A stretch of 64,000 nucleotides of DNA from Apostichopus japonicus (taxonomy: Eukaryota; Echinodermata; Holothuroidea; Aspidochirotida; Stichopodidae), in assembly GCF_037975245.1 (NCBI RefSeq), contig NC_092576.1, positions 41,482,611 through 41,546,610 of the forward strand, read 5' to 3'. This document shows, piece after piece, positions 36,901-49,599 of the stretch. A program made the translations under genes and the position numbers. The notes under the pieces were generated by a model that was not told the origin of the DNA, did no database searches, and saw only the letters and a program-made list of their open reading frames with translations. Positions within the stretch are counted from its first letter, which is position 1; each line of letters begins with the position of its first letter.

Positions 36901-38419
36901 GATACAATAAGTTGTACATGCAGCCTACACATATACAGTAGCATACATGTCAGATTGACAAATTCATAAAATGAAACTTATTACATAATGGAAACCATGT
37001 GCAGTGCAGTTTGCATAATGGTGATCTATTTATACACCCAACCAGCTAGTATCGGATCATAGTAACATGTTACCACATGTATGCATAAAAAGTGTTTTGT
37101 CACACAGTACAGTTCTAACATCATACAAGGGAGTTTTATTTGTTCCATAACAACTCTGATCATAATAGCCTGTTCGTGCAGGGAGTTGTAATGGAACAAC
37201 TCCCTGGTTTGTGCTATGGACATGAGAACTATCTAGTGCCTGTTGAACATTAGTCTTGTGCATTTTCATGTTACTTACTAACACCAAATTACTGCACACA
37301 AATGGTCATTTTTAAAAGTATGAAAACTGAATACAATCAAGAGCTTTTATTTGGACATGATACCCAATATGAAACTACTTTAGTTGCACATACTGTATGT
37401 ATGCTGGTTTTTATCATGAATGATTTTTATAGGAGCCATGATTTATTTTTTATTTTTTATGAAGTAGGTCTGGATTCCCTTGGCATTATAACCTGATTGA
37501 AATTTAACCTCTGTGATTGCACTAATATGTGAGACCATTGATCAACCTAATTAATAGCTTTTAATGATGAAGACACTGATAACAATTTCATAACTCATTA
37601 GTGTGAACACAATGCAAGGTTCAATGAGGTACTGTTTATTTCCTTAAAATGCATAGCTGGTGGTTTTTCAACATACTCTAATCCTTTCAAATATGTTACA
37701 TTGAATCTTTACACATTTCCATTGATATATCACAGACTGTGTTTTTTTGTTATGGGACTCCGTAAAACTGGATCAAACCTAGCAATTTTGGACAAGGACT
37801 TTGCTCTTTTTGCAAAAACTCCTAAGTGCTCAAGTGACTGTACAGTAGGTCACCCTGTGAAGGCATTGTGGGACTTTGAGGAAAAATTTTGATCAAGCTA
37901 TTACTTCAGCACTATTAACACTACCCACATCATAACGTTAATATCAAAATGCCTAAATTACTTAGCCATGATTGCGTTGTTATTCTAAAATGAATACTCA
38001 ATTGTTTACCTTCAGCCATGATTCATCCCATAGGTGCAGGGGGAAAAAACTCATGTTACAGTACAAAAAATTGTTGTACACTCAGTGCTACACTGAGGCC
38101 CTGTGTGACTTAGTTCTCTGAATCAGAACCAATGACACACCACTACTACTGTACGCACAGGGCTTAGTGATGCACACTAACACATATAGAGAATATTGTG
38201 GGGATGAATATTGTACTGAGACGGCAAACGTTTTCACATTTTTTACTTTTGTAACTCGTTTATGGAATCTGTCAGGCCCTTTCTTTTACTGTAGTGTTCC
38301 GTTTGCTTGTGTATCTGTTTTTGTGGAGTTGTGACTTTCTGACTGCCTTATTTTATGTCAGAGAGATTGAGACATACCCAAAGATTTATATTTCGTGAAA
38401 TGGTTCAAAATTGCATCGC
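31000..38419. other. Long stretch without a supported gene
   Basis: Random-looking open frames up to 127 codons (31777-32148 on minus, 35210-35593 on plus) with no recognisable domain. It includes a G-homopolymer near 32508 and a GGACTCGGACTTGG patch near 34110-34195. A loose repeat near 34283, 34415 and 34715 has the theme ATGTAATGxxTAGxATxAAACTCTT followed by GTTTCACTAACAAAA. Likely transposon-derived or intronic. Confidence 0.45.
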
Positions 38420-38850
38420 ACGAATGCAAGTTCTTTCATACTCCTACATTGACACATCTGTCGATGAGCTTACTGTAGTGAAGGCCTAAGTAAACATCCA
38501 TTATCTTTGGATGCTGTTTGCTATTGTCTGAGCCTCTAACTTCAGAAAGGTCAGGTCCCAAAGATTAGTGGTATTATATTGAGGTAATTTTGGTTATTTT
38601 TAGGGAGTAAGATTTCCAAATGCCCCAAAACATGCACAAAAACAATTTGATCAGCAAATACCTGAAATGGATTCAAACTCATGAAATATTTAACTCTGCT
38701 TGGCTGCAAAAAGTTATGGTTGCCTGCTGTATAGTTGCTAGTACTAGCTACAGTAGTAGTAGGCTAGTATATAGTAATAGTAGCCTAGGCCTAGTACTAG
38801 TAGGCCTAGTAATATTTGGAGGTGCGTCAATTATTAAGCCTTTACTTTAA
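38420..38850 (+). repeat. Dispersed repeat, copy 2
   Basis: Second copy of the repeat at 22960-23375, in the same orientation, 15.4 kb away and also near one end of the 18 kb interval. It ends with GGTGCGTCAATTATTAAGCC. A CTAGTACTAGTAGGCC-rich tract lies just before the end. Confidence 0.8.
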
Positions 38851-39662
38851 AAGATCTGGAAGATCACCAGGCTGCAAAATGTGTAGGTTGACCAGTCTGT
38901 TACAAGTATATACTTTAATTTATGTATCACATTTATATTCCGAGTATCAGCAAAGGCAGTAGCAGGCAGCTGTGATTTACCATAGCCAGTAATACTGATA
39001 GGTCCAATTTAGGGCTAACGTTAGGCCTAGGCTAGTCTACTCTAACTCTAAATGTTATTAATATATCCGGAACACTTTTAAGGAATTTACTTACAATGCA
39101 TATACTGCACCAAAGTCCAAAAGCCAACTTCAAATGGGCAACGTTTACGGTAACCTGCGGCACTTTCCTTTGTAGACTACATGGCTAGGCCACATAAAGT
39201 AACGTTGAATGTAGGCTATTGGGATAGCAACGATACGATCCGATCGACTGCCCTGCCACCGAACACAGAAAGAACTGCTTATGTGTGGGGGCGTTGTTTC
39301 GTTACGTGTAAATTTGCCAGTTAAAATAGAAACTCTTATTTTCTTAAATATCCCAAATTAATGGAAGAAAAAGTACAATTACGAAGATTTCAGTGTAATT
39401 AGAGGAACCTTTAAGTTTCGGAACTATATATAGCCGCATTTGGTCAAAATCGAGGTGTAAAGTTGGGATCAACATATATACCATGTTCGTAATTCTGTTA
39501 TATACCCTTCGGAATTGCCTCCACTTTTGAGGGGAAATTTTACCCTTTAAATGAACGATTTTTTTTTGGTAACTTCGGAATTGAAAAGTTTATGAGGTTT
39601 TCTCTTAACTCGAAATAATCATTCCTCAAAGGAAGTGAAATTGATTGAACAAGAAGACCCTA

Positions 39663-39716
39663 GACTTAGGTTTACCTGGTGTCAGGTAAACCTATCCCCG
39701 AGGTAAACCTAAGTCC
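39663..39716. repeat. Short foldback: GACTTAGGTTTACCT inverted pair
   Basis: GACTTAGGTTTACCT at 39663 and its exact complement AGGTAAACCTAAGTC at 39702 flank a third half-copy AGGTAAACCTA. It can fold into a hairpin. It sits just inside the right border of the 18 kb interval. Confidence 0.7.
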
Positions 39717-39750
39717 CAGCTATCATGCGTTGAAGTAAACAAATATACCA

Positions 39751-39753
<3 letters not shown>

Positions 39754-39842
<89 letters not shown>
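39754..39842. repeat. (TA)n microsatellite 6
   Basis: About 89 bases of alternating TA. It separates the right end of the 18 kb interval from the 3' end of the Penelope-like fragment on the minus strand. Confidence 0.97.
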
Positions 39843-39845
<3 letters not shown>

Positions 39846-40159
39846 AATAACGGAAAAAAAAACTGTTAAACAACTATGCTGCATTTAGAGAAAGGCTGGA
39901 TATCGAGTGAGATACAATAATTGAATTAGGTAAGTGATTGGAAGTAAAACAGCCAATGTTTGGTTTTTGCAGAGCTTTCGAGCAAAACTAGCTCTTCTTC
40001 AGTGCATGATCACCGAGAGTGACAAGGAGTAGCAGGAATTGAAACTATTTTATAGAGAAGATGTCGGCATGGTTGTAAAGGCAAAGCGACTTACTGATTT
40101 CTGCTGAATTGAGCAGAAGTTTTAGAAATTCGGATTATTTTAATCCGCGTCGGATTATT

Positions 40160-40882
40160 TTAATCCGATTCCGTCGTAATTGTAAAGGAATTGTTTTGGT
40201 TTATCTGGGACGGCCAATCGTTTCTGATGTTTAAACCAAATGGTGCCGTGGTCTTTAGGTTTAGTTCCCAGAAATTTTCTTTCGCTTTCCTAGATTTATC
40301 TGTCCAAGAATCGTTCTGGTCAATGGCAATAACACGCAAATTCTCAATTGAATGATTTTGGAGATTGAAGTGATTTGCAACAGGTTGGTAGATCTTTTTT
40401 GTTTTGATCGCCGATCTATGTTGTGTCATTCTCATTCTAAGAGTGTTTTTTGACTCTCCAATGTATTGTAAGTTACAAATATTGCAGTAGATGAGGTAAA
40501 TGACATTTTTGGATAGGTAGTTAATTTTGTGCCGAATTTGGAACGTGCGTTTGGTTTGGTTGCTCTGAAAGGCCCCGGTCGAATCGACAAGTAAGCACGT
40601 TTTGCAATTTTGTGTACAAGGCGATGATCCTGTAGTTTCTGTTTTGCTTTCCCCTAATGGGGTGTCATCCCGAAAGGATGCCCGAACTAAGATATCCCGT
40701 AGGTTGCTGGGTCTTTTAAAAGCGATGACAGGTAATTCTGGGAAAACTGATTTCAGGCGTTCGGTGCCTTGAAGTAGGTGAAAATTCTTCTGAATGATAT
40801 TAGCCAGTGGTGGGAGACCAGGGTGGTATTCAGTAACCAATGGTACCCTTTTGGAACTGGTTTGACGAGTTTTGTACGTCAA
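40160..40882 (-). CDS. Linker plus GIY-YIG endonuclease (Penelope-like)
   Basis: Contains LVTEYHPGLPPLANII and FKRPSNLRDILVRA, a linker found after the RT in this family. A zinc-binding-like CTQNCKTC is followed by the GIY-YIG core VIYLIYCNICNLQYIGES with the conserved Arg (NTLRMRMTQHRSAI), then HFNLQNHSIENLRVIAID. It ends in the 3' part of the element. It belongs with the reverse transcriptase block just upstream on the same strand. Confidence 0.88.
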   Translation of the reverse strand: MTYKTRQTSSKRVPLVTEYHPGLPPLANIIQKNFHLLQGTERLKSVFPELPVIAFKRPSNLRDILVRASFRDDTPLGESKTETTGSSPCTQNCKTCLLVDSTGAFQSNQTKRTFQIRHKINYLSKNVIYLIYCNICNLQYIGESKNTLRMRMTQHRSAIKTKKIYQPVANHFNLQNHSIENLRVIAIDQNDSWTDKSRKAKENFWELNLKTTAPFGLNIRNDWPSQINQNNSFTITTESD

Positions 40883-40903
40883 TGTTTCGGTACGGGGTTT
40901 GCT

Positions 40904-41482
40904 TTAAGCCTTTTTGATGGCATTTTCAATAGGACCCCGAAAATACTGTCTGTTTAGGAGGTGTTGTGACAGTTCTTCAGTGCGTGAATCAAAATCGACT
41001 TCAGAGGAGCAAATGCGTCGAATCCGCAACGCTTGACTGTACGGAATATTTCTGGTACAGTGACGTGGATGGCAACTGCTTGGTAAGAGGTAGTTGTGCT
41101 TGTTCGTGGGTTTATTGAACAAGTCTGTTTTGAGTGAACCATTTTGTAGGGTCACAGTGGTGTCCAGGAAGTGAACGCCATGTCCAGAAAAATCAGCAGT
41201 GAATTTGATAGTGTGATGAAACGAGTTTATGTCATCAATGAAGAGTTTTAGATTTGCCTCACCATGGGTCCATATCATAAAGATATCGTCAATGTAACGT
41301 AACCACGTGTGTTGTTTCAAGTTTTGTCGAGATAGAAATTCTTTCTCGAGGTTTCCCATAAAGATGTTGGCAAAAGACGGTGCCATTTTGGTACCCATTG
41401 CGGTGCCATGAATTTGGAGGTAGTGTTTGTTGCCAAATACCAGATTATTGTTGGTCAAGATAAGTTGCATTAATTCGGCCAA
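40904..41482 (-). CDS. Reverse transcriptase C-terminal part (Penelope-like)
   Basis: Contains [18 protein letters not shown] (RT motif B), [11 protein letters not shown] (the YxDD catalytic motif, motif C) and VHFLDTTV (motif D/E region), then the thumb-like LRIRRICSS. The fingers and the first catalytic Asp motif are missing on the 5' side. It is a fragment of the element at 39843-41531. An RT of this type primes synthesis at nicks made by the associated GIY-YIG nuclease (family knowledge). Confidence 0.88.
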   Translation of the reverse strand: MAELMQLILTNNNLVFGNKHYLQIHGTAMGTKMAPSFANIFMGNLEKEFLSRQNLKQHTWLRYIDDIFMIWTHGEANLKLFIDDINSFHHTIKFTADFSGHGVHFLDTTVTLQNGSLKTDLFNKPTNKHNYLLPSSCHPRHCTRNIPYSQALRIRRICSSEVDFDSRTEELSQHLLNRQYFRGPIENAIKKA

Positions 41483-41527
41483 TTCTTTCTTCGTGGGGGT
41501 TTTGCCACGTTTCGGTTTGAATGCTTT

Positions 41528-41648
<121 letters not shown>

Positions 41649-42409
41649 TATAAATAAATTCATTACAAACATATATATAATTACAAATATCATATGTAAT
41701 TGCTTACAACGAATATTTATAAAAGCAATCAACTCCATGAGATGTTTCAGGTTTAGATTGTATTAGAAATATATGTTAACTGTTTACTGTACATATTGTT
41801 ATCATGAACTTTAGCACAGACTGCAGTTTTACGAATTCGTAAGCACACACAGGTAATTTGCCCAAATATGAATACAGTACTAGACCGTAATTGATCGTCT
41901 AGGTAACCTAATGTAAACAACTCAATCTGAAATATCCATGATGGATTATATTTGCAAACAAAAATGAGCTGAATTGTTGACGAGTCACGTAGGCCATTTA
42001 CCGTAGCACGTAAGCACTAAGTGTTACAATTTGTAAAGACGTCGCCATTTTGTCTGTAAATGCATCAAAACATGGTTAGAACTTCTTATATTGAAAAGAA
42101 TGCCGACTTATGCCTACAGTAATGATTCCCTCATTGTAATGGTAATGAAAAACATTGCTGTACCATAATCTGACGAATGTTCTCACTGAGATTAGTTTAA
42201 GCTCATTAACTATGCCCATTGTCTTGGTCTGACATGCATGTATTGCTAGATACTTGCTTTGTAATGTAGCATTGCTTCCCAGTTTCCTAGGCTGACAAAA
42301 CGATCTGATATAACGAATACATTAATCGCCTGTCCTCTTGATACTCGTGTGAGCCCATTGTATATGCCGAGTAGGGCGGTATAGAGTCAGACTGATATAC
42401 ATTGCTGTA

Positions 42410-42665
<256 letters not shown>

Positions 42666-42669
42666 TTGA

Positions 42670-45600
42670 CTATTGATTAACTCGATGGACATAGCCAAAC
42701 TTGGTAAGAAATGGTCGTCTCGGTACACAAAATCGAACCAGACTCCAAAAGTTACCTTACCCCGCTACCTCATTGCTATAACTATGTATTACTAAATTAC
42801 TAAATGTACATCAATTTGGTTTAATGGCATAAATACACAAGACGAGACGAAACTCTACTTTCCTGGACATTATTTATGACATGTATTTGATTACAGTTCA
42901 TATCCATAGACTTTCAAACGAAATATTCAGTGTAAGATCATATATCTGAGCCGCCTTAATAACTGCCTGAAAAAAACTAAAAAGTTTAAATTATATGGTC
43001 ATTATATGTTAATATTGTTAATCCTTGAACAATACGATTTTTTTCTGTAAATGATAGTGACGCTGATACAGTAATTCACAGCACTTTTTTCAAAGGAGGA
43101 TAGTAATTTTATTCATCAAATTTATTTGTACAATTCCATTCTGAACAGCGATGTGTTGAAATGGTTCTATTGTTACATAAGTGAAGTGACAACAGTGCAA
43201 CCTCATAGAAGTTAAGCACGATGTGTCATGTATAATTAACACCATGCTGTTTATGTTTCATAACACATTTTTAAGTTTGAAAATGTCAACGCAACTGAAA
43301 AGAAATTAACACTATGCAGAATTAAACACTCACACAGTGGTGATAATACAAGTTTCATCATAGACTGAACTTTGTATTTCATAGCATATTTACTTAACAT
43401 TTAATTTAGTTTAAATACTTTCTATACTGATAGGATCATTACATTTTGCTCACATTATCGCACGGCCAAAAAAAGGGAGGCTTGCCTGCTGTCATAAACT
43501 TCAGAGTAATGTAAATGAACAAATTTACATTTATATATTGCTGAGATAAGAAAGTGGTTCAGTAATCCACTAGGCAGTAACTACTTCCCTTTATGTATAT
43601 TTATGAGGAAATGTTTTCGACAACGTTGCAACCACATGACATGGCCAGTGAATTGACTTCATCTGACAGTGATTCAAAGGAGAGCATTCACAGAAAATAT
43701 CAGCTCTGCATTGGGTTCAGTCAGTCCCCAACGAGCAAATTAATGTGCTCAGAGAGCAGTATCCTTGTAGCCCCGCCCTTAACCTTGGCAAAAAGTATGA
43801 AGATTTGCGAAACTGCTTGAGACCTATGCTTCTGGTTAAAGTGTTTTAATAATGCAAGAGAAGGCCTCGCTAGCCACCATGATGCAGTAAGTTTAATCCC
43901 ACAACATTTATATTTTGTAATTAACAGTAACAATTTCTATTTTTGTAGTACTTTCTGATAAACACCATTGAATTTTGCGCCGTTTTTAATTGCTCCAAAA
44001 AGTGCCATTAGATTTGCCGTGATCTTGACTTCGTTAGAGGAGAAAAATGCACATTTGTTGGCAAAAATTAGACTATGCTTTTTCATTGATACCAAATTTG
44101 CGATTGATAATGTACTAGTCTGGTCAATAATCAACGCACTAACGTACGGCAAAACACAGCGTTATGTAATACAGTTGTTAGAACTTTGTATTGGCTCTGC
44201 GTGTACATGTAATGCTGTACATTGCTTTATTCCGTAATAAACGCCCATGTCAAACTATAGTATACAAAAATCATGCTTCATAGAAATTATATTTCTATAG
44301 ACCTGAAATATAGGAGCAGAAAATGCTTATCTTTTTAACACATTATTCAAGCTCTAACTATGGCAAACTACCATCCTTTTTCCATGGTGGTAAGCTGTGG
44401 TATAATACCACAAGTTGACTGGGGTATTTTGGTCCTATGAATGCGATTTACCAACGTTTTTCCATTGTTTTATCACTTCCTATTTCATCTTCACCATTGT
44501 TTTATCTCAAATTTATCATATGAGGACTATTGCATTACCATGTTTTACTCCACTTGAACCTTGATTGTTTCTTAAATCTTAAATAGGGTAATATATTATT
44601 GTATTCATCAATGTACTTTTTCAGTGTTCGACCCAATTTTCCTGCCATTCCTGGACTTGCGGTCCTACTGCTTTACCTCAAGTCTTTTCATGGTGTTTAA
44701 AAGCCATGTTTTGTTGTCTTGCTACTATTTCCTAACATTTTTGCGTCTCAAAGTTTCATTTAATATGAACGAGATATAAATAGACCCAAAAAAAAAGGTG
44801 TTGTCATTGTTAAAAAAGACAGTTCTCTGACCAAAAGTCCCTTTTCAGTGGGTGAACTGCAGCTTTGTTTGGGCATTTATAAGCCAACATACCCTCTCAT
44901 GAGTCATATTATATTGCTTGTTGTATATTCTGCATGTTTCCACAAAACTAGTTATGCTTGAAGATATACACAGTAAAAGGCAGCCTATTGATCCTTGGTG
45001 GTTTTGACCTCTCAACACCATCAAGGCTCCATAGGCTGATTACTAGGAACGCCATGCACACGTTCAGGTGGGTGAATTCGAAGGGGTACTGGCAGGGCTT
45101 GTACTATTTGCAGTGGCAGGGCTTGAACTCGGAAGAGCACTAGCATGGGTTCATCTTCATGAGAGTCTCGAAATAATATTATTGCTGGCGATGAATGAAA
45201 ACCAGTGTTGAGTGTCTGCTTTCAGCGAGTAATACTAAATGTAGCGTTATTACGGTATGGCATTGCTTGCATGTATTGTTATGTGTGGATGTACCAAATC
45301 GATGTATTGGCAGTGAGTATTTTATGATCTCCATGTGTCCTTATGCTCCTATCCACACAGAATAGTCATTTCACGGCCGTAGATAGTTCCTCTTATCATA
45401 CGATATAAGCATGGAGTTCCAAAATATAAGCAATTCTATTCTATTAGTTTTATCACGCTTAGTTATAGCTTTTCGCGCAAAACGTACCAACGTGGAACGG
45501 GACAGTCACCTCTTTACTCGTAACCTGTATTCGTAACCTGTATTCGTGTGCGTACTTGTTTGCCATGAATTGAATACTTTGTGAATTGTCAATTGGATAC

Positions 45601-46588
45601 TATTGCTGAGAAATGGATATTTATTCGTGGTAAAGAAGTTTTGGCAGCCAATTTCCTTGTTTTAAAAATTGGAATTGATGATATTCATGCACAGTAAACG
45701 TTTTTCTAAACAGTTCGAAAGTGGTTAACTTACGTTTGGAAAATAAGGCCAAAATTCCCTGTCTACCCCTTGTTTGTGTCTTTTGCCATAACGATTGAAT
45801 TAAACACCTTTCCTTCATCAACTTCAACAATTACCAGATATATAAATTAGTTAATGAATGAGAAATTGACCTTTAAAAATGATAATTTTACCTAATTAAA
45901 TATTAATGAGGAGTGACGTTAAGAAACCCCGGGCATATTCTACAAGAAAAGAAAGCACTTTTCGCACCGCTGGGCACTCACTGGGTTGCAATTTTTGCTA
46001 ATCTAGGTATTTTATATCAAAGGTCAATATTATGGTTCTCGGGTACACTGACTAGAAGAGCAGCAAAACGTTTTCATTCTAAGGTAATATTTCATAACCC
46101 CCAACTGTCGCCCCTCCTACATACACATAAGTAAAGAAATAATTATATTCACAGAGAATCAGAAAGTTCAACCACATCCTATTGTGTCAGTCCGAATGTC
46201 TACCTTTTTGTAAATAAAGATTGCTATAAATCAGATAAAAGTTTTAGTGGTCTGATAAAATATCTCTCTTTTATTGATGTTAGCTATAGTACAAACATTC
46301 TAAGTGGTCGCGTGTTAGCTACATGCGGAATGTTATAGGTTTTCTCCTGTTGTACATATAGTTCAACTTTATTTGAAATCTTTTAGTTTAACGTGGTGAG
46401 AGACATCTGGTTCCTAAGCAGCACTTGGTTGCATTAAACAAATTAAGCATTTTCCTATATATAGTTAGTTAACATCATCCAGATATCGTGTAAACGCCGA
46501 ATAAAAAAGTTTTCGTTTTTTTCCGGATTACTTGCAGATTAGTTACCCCGTTTGCCAAACTGTATATGTAGCATATTTTTTGTTGCAG
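42670..46588. other. Upstream region of the NACHT gene, no supported exon
   Basis: The first exons of the NACHT gene (a start codon, any signal peptide, Ig domains or membrane segment) should lie here or farther upstream. I could not identify them. Open frames at 43593-44237 on both strands show no recognisable domain. A diverged copy of the 19.6 kb repeat lies at 43190-43440. Confidence 0.45.
43190..43440 (+). repeat. Diverged third copy of the 18-20 kb repeat
   Basis: Resembles 19640-19740 and 18490-18580: CACGATGTGTxATGTATAATTAACACCATGCTGTTTATG, then a segment ending in CAACGCAACTG. More diverged than the two tandem copies. Confidence 0.5.
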
Positions 46589-46887
46589 GGGGACAAAGGA
46601 AAAAGAACACTTGCATTAAAGCTTCTTACAGATCATCTATATGGTAACACATATGTATTCTTTCACAGTTCAGTGATGAAATTTCATGAGAATGGAAAAC
46701 CTTAGGTCAAAGCTTGAAACATTAGAGGTGAATCCATCAGATCAACAAGCCAGTGGATATAAAGAACCGTCACTATTATCATCTGTTCAAGCCGCACAAT
46801 CTTCTGCGACGTCATCGCATTCAACTGAAAGACCTAAGTTTGCTGTTATAATTGATTATGTGACGCCAACAGTAACCGATAATCAAG
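46589..46887 (+). CDS. Exon preceding the NACHT exon, with a probable frame break
   Basis: After an acceptor TTTTTTGTTGCAG the frame reads GDKGKRTLALKLLTDHLYG and continues NTYVFFHSSVMKFHENGKP to a stop. From 46686 an overlapping frame reads MRMENLRSKLETLEVN and on through TERPKFAVIIDYVTPTVTDN to the donor CAAG|GTTTGT. That donor is phase 1 and fits the NACHT exon. Removing a single A in GAGAATGG would join the frames as ...KFHE-MENLRSK... . Three readings are possible: a one-base disabling insertion, a sequence error, or use of ATG 46686 as an internal start. The first half looks helical; the Ser/Gln-rich second half looks like a linker. I do not recognise a named domain. Confidence 0.6.
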
Positions 46888-48071
46888 GTTTGTGTTATGT
46901 AATGCTGCGCTCAAATGACTATGTCGTGTCAAGGGAATACTTTCTATCCCTGTTACTATTACTTTCTCTTTCTTTTCACTCAAGTATATGTGAGAATTGT
47001 GGTGATTTCTTTAAATAAATTTTTGATATGTGATTGGTTTTCTAATTCAACCTTGTTTCCTAAATACTTCCTCAACATAGGAAAAGTCATTCATATGTAA
47101 AACGACGATTTATTTCCAAACCCTTTGATAGGCATTTTTCTTAATTAATTAAGTAGTTTGTGTTTATGGTTTGAAGAGTAAAGCTCAAAGAACTATGAAC
47201 TTGTACTAGCTTGTTTTCATTATTATTATTTTTTAAATTTGCACTTAAAATATTAGTTTATTTAACTATTACGCTTTTCCTACGTTATTCATTTTCTTCT
47301 AATGTTATTCAACAATATATTGCACCATTGTATTTTCTTGCAACGGTTTTCTACGAAATCATTCACCATTGATGAACGACACTTATAGCGATATAATTGG
47401 AAATATTTTGCTCCTTCTTTTGGGAATCGAATCACATTTATTTGTAAAATGTTAGGTGGAGTTTGTGGGAAGTTTGAAAAATGTTTTCGGATTCCTAACA
47501 CACACTTATTTATCGGTGTAGGCACTGCTATGTATATGTAGCGTCTTGATTTCACTTTTCTATTGATTATGTGTTGTGCGTTACAAGTTACAAAGTAACA
47601 AACAAAGATCTATAGTGTTACTACTTTACATCTCCCCCGGCATCCTCAAAAGAAGAAAACAAAAACTAAAACAGAATTGAAATACAGTATGAAATGGGAT
47701 TTTAAAAGTTATTCAACCGAAATATAAGATTAGTTTAGTATATATGCAATAACCAGAATAGCTCCAAATATTTTGAATTTTGCTTATTCGTTAATCTCTA
47801 GGTTACTAACACATGCACTCTTCAATAATCAGAACAGTTGTACTAGGTTGCTTGCAAGAACTATAGTGGGCACAACAGTTTCATATCTGGTAGTGCTACT
47901 TAGAGAAATTTCTTCTCGATAAACTCGCCTAAGAATGTGGAATAAGCCTCATACATAGAACTTAAAAACAAATCTTATTCGATCTTGTTTCTGCGAGTAT
48001 GTACATACATAACGTCATGATATGTAACTTTCCTCCGCCTCCGTTGAGTCGACTTTTGTATTTCTTCACAG

Positions 48072-49588
48072 ATAAAAAGTTTATTTTACTAAATGCCTTG
48101 AAGAGGAGATATAGGATACAATACGACGCTATCCAACCAATACCGTACATAAAGGAGAGACTATACTGTGTAGATAAGGTATTTGTAGAAGGAGGTACAG
48201 AGTTCTATTCTGTTAGGGGAACGGCAGATACAGATGGATGGGTACGTGTGAATTCTTACAGAGATATCTTCACAGACACCCAAATTAAATCCACCCGTCG
48301 TATCATAGAAGCAGGGGCCGGCTATGGCAAGTCAACTGTAACCCTACAGCTTGCATACGATTGGTGCAACGGTGTAGAAGATTCACCTATGAAAGACGTA
48401 GAGATTCTTATTCTTCTCCGGTTAAGGCAGCTTGGAAATATCAAATCTATCTACAAAGCAATCAAACTTTTCTTGTTAGCAGACGAACCGAGAATCAAAT
48501 CCAGTGATATTAAAAATATCATTGAAAGATGTTCTTCTGTTGAATTACTTCTGGACGCGTATGACGAGTATCCTGATAAGGACAGACGTACAGGAAGTTA
48601 CGTAGACCGAATCATTACAAATGACCTTTTTGAGCATTTTGACGTATCCTTAACAACCAGATATCTTCCAAAGGACTATGATAGATATAATACTAAGCGA
48701 GTGAGATTAGTTGGATTTGACAAGAAAGCACGTGATCAGTACATTCGTAAGGCTATTGCTGGAGACAACGAAGACATTGTTGAGGAAATTAAGCGCGCTT
48801 TGAAAGATAACCCGATACTAGACGACTTATGTCAGGTTCCTCTCTTCTTTGTTATGTTTGCTCACATGACTCACGAAAGGGAATATTTTCAAACATTCAA
48901 ATCGGTTACAGAATTCTTTCGCCACATGATCCAATGTTTCCATAATCACATGAGAAAGAAATCCCTGGATATGAATACAAAGAAACACATGAGTGAGTAT
49001 GAAATTGAGCATACTGAACTGAGTAATGTAGCGTTTGAGGGCCTCAGTAACGAAAATCAACAACTATCATGGGGTAGGAAGGAACTCGGTAAACGACTGG
49101 GTCAAGGGTTTTATGACCACTATATTTCAGTTGGTATCTTGGTAGAGGAAAAAGTAGCTGACGTCACAAATGAAATGACTCCAGCCAAATACATACAGAC
49201 GAAGACCAAAGCAAGGTTCTATCACAAGCTCTTCTGTGAATATTATGCATCTTTTGCATTGGTAATTAAGATTGCTGCTGCTAAAAATGCAACTAAAGTG
49301 AAGAAAATTCTTGATAAAATAGATCCATTCGATCTTCAATACCTCTTTCGATTCAGCTGTGGGATTGACGCTACAGTTGGGAGCAAGATAATAGAATACT
49401 TGAAAGGAAGGAAAGACGGTGATAAGTTTGCCATACTCTGCATCCTGGAACAAGCTGGAGAGATAGATGATGGCATCAAGAAAAGTATCAGTGATATCTG
49501 CTCGAAGGTTTTTTTTCTCTCCAATAGGGACAGCAAGCTGCTTCAAAGATCATCTATTCAGCTCTTGGATATTGCATCTAAATGTGAT
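48072..49588 (+). CDS. NACHT-domain exon of an NLR-like receptor
   Basis: A single 1517 nt exon (506 codons with the split first one), acceptor TTTCTTCACAG, donor GAT|GTAAGT. Residues 1-80 contain LKRRY, IPYIKERLYCVDKVFVE, a short region before the ATPase. Walker A is GAGYGKST at 82-89; Walker B is LLLDAYDEY at 159-167, with the NACHT-typical second acidic pair. A sensor-like VSLTTRYLP follows at 192-200. The PLFFVMFAHM helix (about 270) and a winged-helix-like region follow. The end (SDICSK...DSKLLQRSSIQLLDI) is homologous to the start of the downstream repeat module. NACHT ATPases oligomerise on sensing a ligand and act in cytosolic innate immunity. The long antisense frame at 49127-49546 is a shadow. 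Confidence 0.93.
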
Positions 49589-49599
49589 GTAAGTAAGAC

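Noticed and set aside
43593-44237. Possible zinc-finger (THAP-like CAVFNCSK) peptide
   Set aside because: The frame with the Cys motif has several stops within 60 codons, and the conserved later residues of the domain are not visible.
49127-49546. 139-codon minus-strand frame
   Set aside because: It is the shadow of the NACHT exon, which has clear motifs and splice sites on the plus strand.
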